A stretch of 64,000 bases of DNA from Guptibacillus hwajinpoensis (GTDB lineage Bacteria; Bacillota; Bacilli; Bacillales; Guptibacillaceae). Location of the stretch: assembly GCF_005144865.1 (NCBI RefSeq), contig NZ_SWFM01000001.1, forward strand, positions 62,001 to 126,000. The letters run 5' to 3'. The translations under genes and the position numbers were made by a program. Below, piece by piece: positions 8,503-17,721 of the stretch. Within the stretch, counting starts at the first letter, position 1, and each line of letters begins with the position of its first letter. The notes below the pieces were generated by a model. The model worked only from the letters and a program-made list of their open reading frames with translations, was not told the DNA's origin and did not search any database.

Positions 8503-9738
8503 ATGAAATTCGGTAAAACACTCTTTGTACTTCTAATGGTTCTGGTTGCAATTATGGTAATGGCTGGTTGTGCTGCAAGCTCAGTAAGCAATAGCAATTC
8601 AGAAAGCTCATCTAATGCTAAGCAAACGAAAGATACTAAGACTGATGGAAAGACTAGTTCTTCCGCCGAAAATACTGTGAATATAGGATTTAGTGGACCT
8701 TTAAGTGGTCCAGCGGCTTATTACGGGGAGAACACACTAAGTGGTTTGGAAATGGCTGTTGATGAAATTAATGAAGAAGGTTTTGAAGTTGATGGCAAAA
8801 CATACGACATTAATCTCGTAACTCTAGACGATCAATATTTACCGAATGAGACAGGTACAAACGCAAGAAGACTTGTACAAGAAAACAATACCCCAGTCAT
8901 TTTTGTTCCACATAGCGGTGGTGTGTTTGCTACACAGGTGTTTAATGAAAAGGAGAATTTTCTAATTGCTGCGTACACGAGTGAACCGAAAATCATGGAA
9001 CAGAATAATTCATTAACACTCGGGATCCCACCAGCTTATAGTGCTTATCCAGAACCTTTTACAAAATATGAAATGGAAAGGTTCGGCAAGAAGATTGCAC
9101 TTCTTCCAACTGCATCACAATATGGTAAGGATTGGACTGACGCATTAAAGCCTGTGTGGGAAGAAAATGGTGGAGAAGTTGTGTTTGAAGGATCAATTGA
9201 TTTTAGCAAAGATACAGACTTTTTCTCTATTGTTACAAAAGCATTAAGCAATGATCCTGATGTTCTCTTTGTTGGTGGACCTTCCCAACCAACAGCATTA
9301 GTCATAAAGCAAGCGAGGGAATTAGGGTTCGAAGGTGGATTTATGGTAATGGACCAAGCAAAAATTGAAGAGATGGAACCAGTATTAGGAGGTCTTGAAC
9401 AACTAGAAGGTGCAATAGGTACTCTTCCAATAATCGAAAGCGATGCGTCAGGTGCAGAAGAGTTTATAAAGAAATATAAGGAACGATTTGATCGTATACC
9501 AACTGCTGAAGGTGCATTTAACTATCAAGCTATGCATGTACTTGTGAATGCTATGAAAGAATCGGGAAGTGTGGATGATCCCACAAAAATCATGGCAAGT
9601 ATAGAAGATGGGATTAAAACACTTCCGGATGAAAACGTCGTTTGGCATATAAATGGACTTGTTAACGGAGGAGCATTTGATTGGAAACCAGCAATTGGTG
9701 TAGTTGAAGATGGAAAAGTGCTTAATAAAGACTATTAA
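8503..9738 (+). CDS. ABC transporter substrate-binding lipoprotein (LivJ-like, type 1 periplasmic-binding fold)
   Basis: The receptor of the importer, 411 residues. Residues 1-22 are a lipoprotein signal with lipobox MAGC (Cys23), then a Ser/Asn/Lys-rich linker to about residue 60. The mature domain opens with VNIGFSGPLSGPAAYYGENTLSGLEMAVDEIN, which is characteristic of Leu/Ile/Val-binding-protein relatives. It is the last transporter gene, 30 bases after the LivF-like stop, with a GGGGGAG site. The ligand cannot be read from sequence; the acyl-CoA ligase directly downstream suggests a carboxylic acid. Confidence 0.92.
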   Translation: MKFGKTLFVLLMVLVAIMVMAGCAASSVSNSNSESSSNAKQTKDTKTDGKTSSSAENTVNIGFSGPLSGPAAYYGENTLSGLEMAVDEINEEGFEVDGKTYDINLVTLDDQYLPNETGTNARRLVQENNTPVIFVPHSGGVFATQVFNEKENFLIAAYTSEPKIMEQNNSLTLGIPPAYSAYPEPFTKYEMERFGKKIALLPTASQYGKDWTDALKPVWEENGGEVVFEGSIDFSKDTDFFSIVTKALSNDPDVLFVGGPSQPTALVIKQARELGFEGGFMVMDQAKIEEMEPVLGGLEQLEGAIGTLPIIESDASGAEEFIKKYKERFDRIPTAEGAFNYQAMHVLVNAMKESGSVDDPTKIMASIEDGIKTLPDENVVWHINGLVNGGAFDWKPAIGVVEDGKVLNKDY

Positions 9739-9761
9739 GGTGTATGAAAGGGGATCGAAAT

Positions 9762-11432
9762 ATGAAAACGAATCATTTTCAGTTCTGGCCAAAACGAGTA
9801 CCTTATTCACTAACTATTCCTGAAACAACGATCTATGATAATTTAACAGTTTCTGCAAAACGATATCCTACGAAAGAAGCGATTATCTACTACGGAGCAA
9901 CATTGTCTTATGAACAAATGTTGCGGGAAGTGGATAAAACAGCTGCCTTCCTTGAGAAAGAACTCGATGTATCGCCTGGAGAGAATGTTCTTCTCTTTAT
10001 GCAAAATTCACCTCAATTTGTAATAGCATATTATGCTATATTACGAGCAAATGCTATTGTGGTACCAATTAATCCAATGCTTACATCCGAGGAGCTTTCC
10101 TTCTATATTAAAGACTGCGAGATTAACACGGCGGTTATTGGTCAAGAGCTTTATGACAGGGCGGAACCGTTATTGTCTTCCACTACTCTGAAGAACATCC
10201 TAACGGCAGCTTATTCTTACTATGCAGGTGACGAAAGTGAAATTCCTGATGAGGTAGCTCTTGAGACGAAACCGATAAATAAACCAAATCATTATACTTG
10301 GGAAGAGGCAATCAATCATCAATTAATAGCAGGAGACTATAAACGGACAATTAATGATGTAGCTGTTATGCCATACACGTCAGGAACAACCGGTCTTCCT
10401 AAAGGGTGTATTCATCCTAACCGCACATTACAAGCTAATGCTGTGGGTGCGTGTCAATGGATGAACATAACAGCAGATGGTATGCATCTTGTTACGTTAC
10501 CACTGTTTCACGTTACAGGTATGCTTCATAGTATGCATGCACCGATATACAGTGGGGCACCAATGGTTATAATGACAAGATGGGATCGTAATTTAGCGGC
10601 AAAATATATTGAGAAATATGAGATCGCAAACTGGGTGAACATTAGCACGATGTTAATTGATTTTCTGTCAAATCCTAATCTATCGAACTACTCTATTTCC
10701 TCGCTAAAGATTCTAGCAGGGGGAGGAGCACCACTTCCAGCAGCTGTTGGAGAAAAGCTATTCAATTTAACAGGGTTGCATTTTATTGAAGGGTATGGAC
10801 TTTCAGAGACTATTTCTCACACGCACTTTAATCCACCTGATTTTCCAAAGCTACAATGTCTGGGGGTTCCATCGTTTGATGTCGATGCACGAATCATCGA
10901 ACCAACTACAATGAAAGAACTAGGTGCTGGAGAAATTGGAGAAATTATTGTTAACGGACCACAAGTATTTGATGGTTATTATAACCGAGAGGATGAGAAT
11001 CGTAATTCGTTTCTTGAGCTAGATGGTAAAACCTTTTTCCGTACTGGAGACATTGCTCGATATGATGAGGAAGGATACTTTTTTATCATAGATCGTGTAA
11101 AGCGAATGGTGAATGCTTCAGGATATAAGGTTTGGCCAACTGAAGTCGAATCGATGTTATACAAGCACCCTGCTGTTCAACAAGCATGTGTTGTTGGAGT
11201 ACCAGATCCTCGTAGGGGAGAGACGGTAAAGGCATTTGTCATTTTAAATGATGAGGCTAAAGGAAAAGTCACTGAAGAAGAAATCATTGAATGGTCTAAG
11301 GAGCAAATGGCTGCCTACAAATATCCAAGAATGGTTGAATTTATGGATACATTCCCTACGACGAGCAGCGGAAAAATACTATGGCGTAAACTACAAGATA
11401 ATGAAAAACAGAAAGCGGAAGGGGTGAAATAA
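9762..11432 (+). CDS. AMP-dependent acyl-CoA synthetase (FadD-like)
   Basis: An adenylate-forming CoA ligase of 556 residues. The ATM motif is YTSGTTGLPKG, followed by YGLSETIS, the GDIARYDEEGYFFIIDR hinge region and SSGKILWRKL, where Lys538 is the adenylation lysine. The start at 9762 is preferred over 9744 because GAAAGGGG lies 8 bases upstream. It activates a carboxylic acid to its CoA thioester, so it is the natural entry enzyme for whatever the adjacent importer brings in. Only one base separates its stop from the next start. Confidence 0.92.
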   Translation: MKTNHFQFWPKRVPYSLTIPETTIYDNLTVSAKRYPTKEAIIYYGATLSYEQMLREVDKTAAFLEKELDVSPGENVLLFMQNSPQFVIAYYAILRANAIVVPINPMLTSEELSFYIKDCEINTAVIGQELYDRAEPLLSSTTLKNILTAAYSYYAGDESEIPDEVALETKPINKPNHYTWEEAINHQLIAGDYKRTINDVAVMPYTSGTTGLPKGCIHPNRTLQANAVGACQWMNITADGMHLVTLPLFHVTGMLHSMHAPIYSGAPMVIMTRWDRNLAAKYIEKYEIANWVNISTMLIDFLSNPNLSNYSISSLKILAGGGAPLPAAVGEKLFNLTGLHFIEGYGLSETISHTHFNPPDFPKLQCLGVPSFDVDARIIEPTTMKELGAGEIGEIIVNGPQVFDGYYNREDENRNSFLELDGKTFFRTGDIARYDEEGYFFIIDRVKRMVNASGYKVWPTEVESMLYKHPAVQQACVVGVPDPRRGETVKAFVILNDEAKGKVTEEEIIEWSKEQMAAYKYPRMVEFMDTFPTTSSGKILWRKLQDNEKQKAEGVK

Positions 11433-11433
11433 A

Positions 11434-12432
11434 ATGAGGAAGACAGTTGAAACCGTTACAGGTGCCATTCCAGTGGAACAACTCGGAAAAACCTTAGTGC
11501 ATGAGCATTTTGCATTCGGGTATCCAGGTTTTAGTGGTGATATTTCTCTTGGGGCATTCGATTTTCAAGAAGCACTGCAAGTTGGAATTGCAGTTGCTGA
11601 AAGTGTAATGGCTCAAGGTGTTAAAACGGTTGTGGATCCTACGCCAAATGAATGTGGAAGAAATCCAGAACTCTTGAGGAAAATAGCTACGGAAACAGGG
11701 CTGCAAATTATATGTGCTACTGGTTATTATTACGAAGGTGAAGGAGCTACACCTTATTTCAAGTTTCGTCAGGCACTTGGAACAGCCGAGGAAGATATTT
11801 ATGAAATGTTTATGAAAGAAATTACGGATGGTATAGGAACTACCGGAGTTAAGCCTGGTATTATTAAGCTTGCTTCAAGTAAAGATATGATAACTGACTA
11901 TGAAATGATGTTTTTTAAAGCAGCAGCTCGAGTGCATAATGAAACAGGTATCACGATCTTAACTCATACGCAAGAAGGGACAATGGGGCCAGAGCAGGCT
12001 AAGCTATTAGTTGAGGAAGGCGTGAATCCTCAATCTATTATCATTGGACATATGTGTGGGAATACTGATGTCTCTTACCATTTGAGAACACTAGAAACGG
12101 GTGTGAACATCGGATTTGATCGCTTTGGAATCCAGGGACTGGTCGGTGCACCATTTGATAAAGAACGACTAGTAACTTTGATCGGTTTACTGAACAGTGG
12201 CTACGAGCGCCAGATCATGTTGTCACATGATACGGTTAATTACTGGATGGGAAGACCTCCAGTACTTCCTGAATCGGTGCAAAAGATTATGGCGAATTGG
12301 CAGCCTGTGTATATATTTGAAGAAATTCTTCCGAAACTTAAAGCGGCAGGGATTACAGAAGAAACCATTAATACTTTGTTTATTGAAAACCCTTTGGCAT
12401 TGTTTTCGGCTGAAACAAAAGTTAAAGCATAA
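11434..12432 (+). CDS. phosphotriesterase-family metal-dependent hydrolase (lactonase-like)
   Basis: A TIM-barrel amidohydrolase-superfamily protein of 332 residues with the full binuclear metal set of phosphotriesterase relatives: His23-x-His25 (VHEHF), Lys145 in GIIKLAS (the carbamylated lysine), His178 in THTQEG, His206 in IGHMC and Asp266 in LSHD. Bacillus-type phosphotriesterase-like proteins are mostly lactonases acting on gamma/delta-lactones or acyl-homoserine lactones. Its place directly after a CoA ligase suggests it opens a lactone to the hydroxyacid that the ligase activates. A terminator follows, ending the operon. Confidence 0.88.
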   Translation: MRKTVETVTGAIPVEQLGKTLVHEHFAFGYPGFSGDISLGAFDFQEALQVGIAVAESVMAQGVKTVVDPTPNECGRNPELLRKIATETGLQIICATGYYYEGEGATPYFKFRQALGTAEEDIYEMFMKEITDGIGTTGVKPGIIKLASSKDMITDYEMMFFKAAARVHNETGITILTHTQEGTMGPEQAKLLVEEGVNPQSIIIGHMCGNTDVSYHLRTLETGVNIGFDRFGIQGLVGAPFDKERLVTLIGLLNSGYERQIMLSHDTVNYWMGRPPVLPESVQKIMANWQPVYIFEEILPKLKAAGITEETINTLFIENPLALFSAETKVKA

Positions 12433-12433
12433 G

Positions 12434-12464
12434 AAAAAAAGCGAGGACATATCCTCGCTTTTTT
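12434..12464. terminator. bidirectional intrinsic terminator
   Basis: Arms GCGAGGA and TCCTCGC with a CATA loop are flanked by seven A on the left and six T on the right, so it can stop the catabolic operon and the convergent minus-strand gene. Confidence 0.9.
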
Positions 12465-12487
12465 CTATGAAAAACGTTATGAATCTA

Positions 12488-13405
12488 TTATTCTTGCGTT
12501 TCATAAGGTTTGATCAAACGATATAGTGTTTCAGTATACGGTAAGGTTAGCTGAACACGCTCAGCAAGTCGAAGCGCCCCACCTTGTAGGTGTTCTACTT
12601 CTAGTTTGTTTTTCTTTCGCTTATCTTGGTGCATAGAGGAAGTAGCTTCATAAGGTAATTGATTAAACTGTTCCATACGGCGCACAATATCTTCCTGATT
12701 AATTTGAACATCATACTTAGAAGCAAGCATACCAATTTCCTTCATTACTTTTTGGACAAGTTCAAAGGTTTCTGGTACATCTCGGATTGTCCCTGTATGG
12801 AAGTCTCCTGCAGTAGTGACTCCAGACATTGCAGAAATGAACATATACTTTTTCCACATTTCTTCTTCAATAGTTGAACTTAATACACAGTTGAAGTTAG
12901 CATGTTTACTTATTAAATTTAATTCTTTGCATACTTCTTGGTGAGATGGATGGAGAGGACCAAAAATTAATTCATGGAAATCGCTTGTATGCTTTACGTG
13001 ACCTCGATCATCAAGAGTTGCAATAATATAGGACAATCCCCCAAGAACTGCTTCTTCACCTAATTCCTCTTTCAGAACAGAAAGGTGTTCTATACCATTT
13101 AGAATTGGAAGGACCTTTGCTCCTTTTGAAACAAATTCTTTTAATGAGGGGACAGTGCCTTCAATGTGATAGCCTTTTACACCTAGAAGCACAAGGTCAG
13201 GATCCTTTACTTCATCAGGCTTAGTAAGGAGGTGAGGGTTTTCAATCTTTGCATTACCCTTCACACTAGTAATTTCTAGTCCTTCTTTTTCGATTTGAGC
13301 TTTTCGTCCTTCTCGAACGAAGAAGGAGACATTTGCTCCAGCTTCAATCCATCTTGCTCCAAAGTATGTACCAAGTGCTCCTGCGCCTACAATGACGATA
13401 TTCAT
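12488..13405 (-). CDS. panE: ketopantoate reductase family protein (2-dehydropantoate 2-reductase)
   Basis: The protein has 305 residues from the ATG at 13405, chosen for the AAAAGGAG site 7 bases upstream; a longer frame starts at 13438. The N-terminal Rossmann motif is VIVGAGALGTYFG. A lysine in LGVKGYH, the WKKYMF lysine and the C-terminal SSMHQDKRKKNKLEVEHLQG with its Glu correspond to the catalytic and substrate residues of ketopantoate reductases. Members make pantoate for coenzyme A synthesis, but Bacilli carry several paralogues and this one is not beside panB/C/D. The symbol is therefore provisional. Confidence 0.78.
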   Translation of the reverse strand: MNIVIVGAGALGTYFGARWIEAGANVSFFVREGRKAQIEKEGLEITSVKGNAKIENPHLLTKPDEVKDPDLVLLGVKGYHIEGTVPSLKEFVSKGAKVLPILNGIEHLSVLKEELGEEAVLGGLSYIIATLDDRGHVKHTSDFHELIFGPLHPSHQEVCKELNLISKHANFNCVLSSTIEEEMWKKYMFISAMSGVTTAGDFHTGTIRDVPETFELVQKVMKEIGMLASKYDVQINQEDIVRRMEQFNQLPYEATSSMHQDKRKKNKLEVEHLQGGALRLAERVQLTLPYTETLYRLIKPYETQE

Positions 13406-13546
13406 AAATACGCTCCTTTTAGAAATCGCTTTCTTCACTACTACTCTACTTTTTTATATAGAATTTTTCAAGAAATGAAAAAAAGGAAAATGCTTGATGA
13501 ACGAGAAAGTAGCACGGAGAAGTAAATTATGAAAGGAAGGATAACA

Positions 13547-14443
13547 ATGAAGAAATTATCTAAAAAGGACTTTCAAAAAGCATGTTCATTTGTTGAAAGT
13601 TATGCAAGACCTATTGATCGATCATTTCTTTCGTTTTGGAAAGAAGAAGCAAGTGCAGAAGAAGTATTACATGAGCTTGAAGCATTTCGCAATTCGGATG
13701 GAGGATTTGGCCATAGTCTGGAGCCTGATTTCAGATTGAAGGAATCGTCTCCTATGGCAACAACAGTCGCTTTTCAATACATGAATAAAATTGGTGTTTC
13801 AAAAAATCACCCTTTCGTTAAAGACGGAATTGAATACTTTATGAACACATTAAATACGAAAAAAGAACGATGGATAGCAGTTTCAGATAATGTAAATGAT
13901 GTTCCTCATGCTCCATGGTGGCATGTAAGTGGGAATGAAAATCGTTATAGTGCCAATCCCGATGCAGAAATTGTTGGATATCTTCTTTATTATGGGGACG
14001 ATAATAATGACCTTGCAAATGGAATGCTCTCTAAAGTTTTGGATCATCTTGAGAAGCTAAATGAATATGAAATTCATGAAGTGCTTTGTTATTTAAGATT
14101 GGCAAGATTGGTTGGTGGTGAAGAAGAGGAGTGTATTATAAAAAAGATACATAACAAGCTTCCATTGATTATTGATCCACCAGAAAAATGGGATCACTAT
14201 GGTGTGCAACCAGTTGTGTTAGCAGAATCGGATCAATCGCCATTTGCAGAAGAATTAAACCAGGAGCTTCACGTAAACCTTGATTATATTGTTGATAAAC
14301 AGCTCGCAGATGGTAGCTTTGAACCAAATTGGGAATGGGGACAATATGAAGATGAATGGAAGAAAGCAAAGGGAGAGTGGAAAGGATATTTAACAGTACA
14401 ACAATTAATTGTACTTTCTCAATTTGGAAGAATTGAAAGTTAA
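13547..14443 (+). CDS. hypothetical protein, prenyltransferase/terpene-cyclase-like alpha-toroid
   Basis: A soluble protein of 298 residues, start at 13547 because GAAAGGAAGG lies just upstream. It has no signal peptide. NSDGGFGHSLEPD near residue 50 and LADGSFEPNWEWG near residue 255 resemble the QDGGF/QW repeats of alpha/alpha-toroid proteins (squalene cyclase and prenyltransferase folds). Between them run amphipathic helices rich in charged residues. No catalytic DXDD motif is evident, so enzymatic activity is not supported. It stands alone between a divergent panE-like gene and an oxidoreductase. Confidence 0.6.
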   Translation: MKKLSKKDFQKACSFVESYARPIDRSFLSFWKEEASAEEVLHELEAFRNSDGGFGHSLEPDFRLKESSPMATTVAFQYMNKIGVSKNHPFVKDGIEYFMNTLNTKKERWIAVSDNVNDVPHAPWWHVSGNENRYSANPDAEIVGYLLYYGDDNNDLANGMLSKVLDHLEKLNEYEIHEVLCYLRLARLVGGEEEECIIKKIHNKLPLIIDPPEKWDHYGVQPVVLAESDQSPFAEELNQELHVNLDYIVDKQLADGSFEPNWEWGQYEDEWKKAKGEWKGYLTVQQLIVLSQFGRIES

Positions 14444-14508
14444 TTTGTTTAGAATCGTACTTGTAGTGGGAACATAATAGGGAATGAGAAAGAGAGGAGT
14501 TTTCTATT

Positions 14509-15447
14509 ATGAAAGCAGTTGTAATCGAACAATATGGTGGAAAAGAAGAATTACATGAAAAAGAACTCGAGTCCCCTACTCCAGGGAGAAATCAGGTGGT
14601 TGTAGAGAGTTACGCAACCTCAATTAATCCGATTGATTGGAAATTGAGAGAGGGCTATTTGAAGGAAATGCTACCGTTCAACTTCCCGATCGTTCTTGGC
14701 TGGGATATCGCTGGTATTATTAAAGAAGTAGGCGAAGATGTTAAGGAATTTGAAGTTGGCGATCGCGTTTTTGCAAGGCCAGCAACAACCGCAAATGGTA
14801 CATATGCGGAAGAAGTTCTAGTTGATGATCATTTGCTCGCATCTATTCCTGATTCCATTTCTTATGAGGAAGCTGCTTCAGTTCCACTTGTAGGATTGAC
14901 TGCATGGCAATGTCTAATTGATTTTGCTGACCTACAAAAGGATGAAAAAGTACTGATTCATGCGGGTGCAGGTGGTGTCGGCAGTTTTGCTATTCAGTTA
15001 GCAAAATATAAAGGTGCATTTGTAGCGACGACAGCGAGTGGGAAAAATGAAGAGTATTTAAAATCCATTGGAGCCGATCTTGTTATAAATTATCGTGAAC
15101 AGGACTTCTCAGAAGTGTTAGAAGAATATGATGTTGTTCTAGACACAATGGGTGGAGAAATCCAAGATAAGAGCTTCTCAGTTTTACGAGGTGATGGTCG
15201 TCTCGTGTCGATCGTAGGTGAACCCGATAAAGATAAAGCAAAGGAAATGGGAATACGCTCAGGAAACGTTTGGCTTGAACCAAATGGTGAGCAGCTTAAA
15301 AAAATAGCTTCTCTAATGGAAAAAGGAGAAATAAAGGCTACAATTGGACATCGCTTCCCGTTTGGTGAAGAAGGAATTCGAGAAGCACATGCTTTAAGTG
15401 AATCGCATCATGCGAAAGGTAAGATTGTCATTTTATTTGATAAATAA
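14509..15447 (+). CDS. NADP-dependent zinc-free alcohol dehydrogenase/quinone oxidoreductase (MDR family)
   Basis: The protein has 312 residues, the normal length for quinone-oxidoreductase-like MDR proteins. The N-terminal GroES-like domain carries SINPIDWKLREGY and LGWDIAGIIKEVG; the Rossmann domain has HAGAGGVGSFAIQLAK; the C-terminus ends in HAKGKIVILF. Zinc-binding cysteines are absent. These enzymes reduce quinones or enones with NADPH. An AGAGAGGAG site precedes the ATG and a strong terminator follows, so it is probably monocistronic. Confidence 0.88.
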   Translation: MKAVVIEQYGGKEELHEKELESPTPGRNQVVVESYATSINPIDWKLREGYLKEMLPFNFPIVLGWDIAGIIKEVGEDVKEFEVGDRVFARPATTANGTYAEEVLVDDHLLASIPDSISYEEAASVPLVGLTAWQCLIDFADLQKDEKVLIHAGAGGVGSFAIQLAKYKGAFVATTASGKNEEYLKSIGADLVINYREQDFSEVLEEYDVVLDTMGGEIQDKSFSVLRGDGRLVSIVGEPDKDKAKEMGIRSGNVWLEPNGEQLKKIASLMEKGEIKATIGHRFPFGEEGIREAHALSESHHAKGKIVILFDK

Positions 15448-15449
15448 CA

Positions 15450-15477
15450 AAAAGCAGCGGATATGCCGCTGCTTTTT
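15450..15477 (+). terminator. intrinsic terminator of the MDR oxidoreductase
   Basis: GCAGCGG and CCGCTGC pair around ATATG, followed by five T. Confidence 0.9.
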
Positions 15478-15575
15478 ACTTTATCCAAAATTAATTTCAC
15501 ATACCGTATTATATAAATAAATTTAAAAACCTAGTAGTAAAATTCCACTAAATAAGCCAAACAGCAAGGGAAATT

Positions 15576-15606
15576 AAAAAGAAGTCGGAATTGATTCTCC
15601 CGACTT
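15576..15606 (-). terminator. intrinsic terminator of the YjiH-like gene
   Basis: GAAGTCGG and CCGACTTC pair across a 10-base loop; on the minus strand the stem runs into five T. Confidence 0.85.
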
Positions 15607-15613
15607 CTTGTAA

Positions 15614-16969
15614 TTAAAAGATAATATGAGCCATGATCACAATAATAGGTAAAGAGATAAGGGTACGTTGAAGGAAAATAATCACAAGATCAATGAACCT
15701 TACTGGTACCTTTGAGCCAAGGAGTAGTCCACCAACTTCAGACATATAGATGAGCTGAGATACTGATAGACTTGCGATAACGAATCGGGTCAAGTCACTC
15801 TCAATATCTGCACCAATAATGGCTGGAAGGAACATATCAGCGAATCCGATTACCATCGTTTGTGCAGCTTCAGCTGCTTCGGGCACCTGCATTACATTAA
15901 GTATTGGTACAAATGGCGCGCCAAGGTAGCTAAATACAGGAGTGGTTTCTGCAATGATTAACGCGACTGTTCCGATTGCCATTACAATTGGAATAACACC
16001 CATCCACATATCTAGTACGTTTTGGATACCACCTTTTACAACATTAGAAGTGCGGTTATCTTTTGCCGTTCTGGTTGCCAGAACAAGTCCCCAACGGAAA
16101 CGGGACATGTTTTCTGGAATTGTATCATCTGGTGTCTCAGCAGCAGACTCAAATGTTGTATCTGGTTTTCGAGAGAGTGGTGGTATTCTTGGCATAATAA
16201 CTGCTGCTACGACACCTGCAAGAACAATCGTTATGTAGTAAGGAATAAAATATTGCTCGAGCTTCATTTGCTGGAGAACAACAATACTAAATGTGATGGA
16301 TACTACTGAAAACGTGGTACCGATAACGGCCGCTTCTCTTTTTGTATAATAGCCTTCTTCATATTGTTTACTAGTTAATAAAACCCCGATAGTGCCATCT
16401 CCCATCCAGGATGCGAGACAATCAATTGATGATCTGCCAGGAAGTGTGAAAATTGGACGCATAATTTTAGTAAGTAGCGTTCCGCAAAATTCCAATAAAC
16501 CGAAGTTTAATAGAAGGGGTAAGAAGATTCCTGCAAATAAGAACACAGAAAATAAAATCGGAATAAGATCATTAAGCAATAAGCCGCCAGTTGCCTCTGA
16601 CCAGATCCATTCGGGACCGATCTTATATAATGTTAGAATTGCGAAAATCATACCTAAAATACGCGCTAAAAGCCAGACTGGTGAGACTTTGAGAAGACTT
16701 ACCAAAAATGGTCGCTTCGTCACCCAATTTGGTTTGATAATAACAGCTATAGTTGTAAGAATTGCAGTAATTGAAATGACAATAGTCATAATGCCAGGTA
16801 ATGTAGTGCCGAATAAACCCTGGAGCCAACCCGCAAGTTTAGCAATCGGAATCGTCACGCCCTCATCGTTTGGAATGGGGATCATGAATAAAAAGATACC
16901 GATTAGAGAAGGGAGAGCAAATCTAAGTATTCCTTCTGAAGATAATTTAGTGTGATGATTACTTTGCAT
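15614..16969 (-). CDS. YjiH family membrane protein (nucleoside-recognition/Gate domain)
   Basis: A polytopic membrane protein of 451 residues with about ten hydrophobic segments. Typical YjiH features are the opening LRFALPSLIGIFLFMIP, the central SSIDCLASWMGDGTIGVLLTSKQYEEGYYTKREAAVIGTTFS split over two helices, and MVIGFADMFLPAIIG near the C-terminus. The Gate domain belongs to nucleoside-transporter-like proteins, but the YjiH substrate is unknown. AGAGGTGA precedes the ATG. It lies alone between two terminators. Confidence 0.82.
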   Translation of the reverse strand: MQSNHHTKLSSEGILRFALPSLIGIFLFMIPIPNDEGVTIPIAKLAGWLQGLFGTTLPGIMTIVISITAILTTIAVIIKPNWVTKRPFLVSLLKVSPVWLLARILGMIFAILTLYKIGPEWIWSEATGGLLLNDLIPILFSVFLFAGIFLPLLLNFGLLEFCGTLLTKIMRPIFTLPGRSSIDCLASWMGDGTIGVLLTSKQYEEGYYTKREAAVIGTTFSVVSITFSIVVLQQMKLEQYFIPYYITIVLAGVVAAVIMPRIPPLSRKPDTTFESAAETPDDTIPENMSRFRWGLVLATRTAKDNRTSNVVKGGIQNVLDMWMGVIPIVMAIGTVALIIAETTPVFSYLGAPFVPILNVMQVPEAAEAAQTMVIGFADMFLPAIIGADIESDLTRFVIASLSVSQLIYMSEVGGLLLGSKVPVRFIDLVIIFLQRTLISLPIIVIMAHIIF

Positions 16970-17274
16970 AGTAGTGTCACCTCTGTCGTTTCTAACGGAT
17001 TTTCTGTAATGGAAAAACGTATCTTTATAAAAACATAGTTATGAATATAACATACCAACTCCTTTAGTAAAACATGAAAATACAATCTCTTGAATAAAAA
17101 AAGTGTTCAGAAAATAGCGACCAGTAGTATTATATCGTGAAACCGTTAACAATTAAAGTCTGGTAAAATGATATTTAAATAAGTATTCTAGATAGAGACC
17201 TAATACTAAAGAAAGGGCAAGGATATAAAATCCTTGCCCTTTCTGGACAGTTAATCTATTTAATTAGTAAATAC
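16970..17274. other. gene-free interval
   Basis: This AT-rich stretch separates the YjiH-like gene from a small minus-strand gene. Besides the 14-bp hairpin at 17211-17243 I see no gene or recognisable RNA element. Confidence 0.6.
17211..17243 (-). terminator. intrinsic terminator downstream of small Cys protein gene
   Basis: A perfect 14-bp stem (GAAAGGGCAAGGAT with its complement) and five-base loop; on the minus strand it ends in CTTTCTTTAG. Its position supports expression of the gene at 17275-17505. Confidence 0.75.
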
Positions 17275-17505
17275 TCACACGGATCTCGACGGAGTTTGAA
17301 TTTCGTATTCTGCTTCAAATGTTGAACCAAAGAAACAAGAAGCACATTTTCGATAGCCTTTTTGACGAAGAAAAACAAGGAGTTCTTGTTCATGATTGGC
17401 TTCGGTCCGGTTTTTTATCGGGGTCTCGGGTAAATGACATTCATCACCAGCGTATGCTGTCCTATGGACAATTTGTTTTTGGTGGTCAATCATGTATTTT
17501 CCCAT
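17275..17505 (-). CDS. small hypothetical protein with Ada-like GYRKCASC motif
   Basis: A 76-residue soluble protein. The pattern IVH...ECHLPE...NR...LRQKGYRKCASCF resembles the zinc-binding end of Ada-type and related modules (H/C, then GYxxCxxC), with Cys residues that could bind one metal ion. The rest is hydrophilic. The ribosome site is weak (GGGAC), and the Met at 17493 is an alternative start. A well-formed terminator follows and an extended -10-like TGCTACAAT lies about 50 bases upstream. I do not recognise the family with certainty. Confidence 0.55.
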   Translation of the reverse strand: MGKYMIDHQKQIVHRTAYAGDECHLPETPIKNRTEANHEQELLVFLRQKGYRKCASCFFGSTFEAEYEIQTPSRSV

Positions 17506-17721
17506 ATATGTTTATCAAGTCCCATCTGTTAAAAGTATATTTTAATCATTGTAGCATACTATTTGAGACATTGATATACCATTAACTCTTCATTATACCC
17601 TTTTTGAGTCCGAATTATTACATTTAATATGCATTTAATAATTTATTTTTCGAAATTACTTTATTGATTTCTACTTTAGACTAATGTGACACTCGAATAT
17701 GGTTCTAGAAAGGACAATCTA

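Noticed and set aside
17319-17585. Plus-strand ORF of 88 codons
   Set aside because: It has no ribosome site, overlaps the better-supported minus-strand gene, and its product has no recognisable composition.
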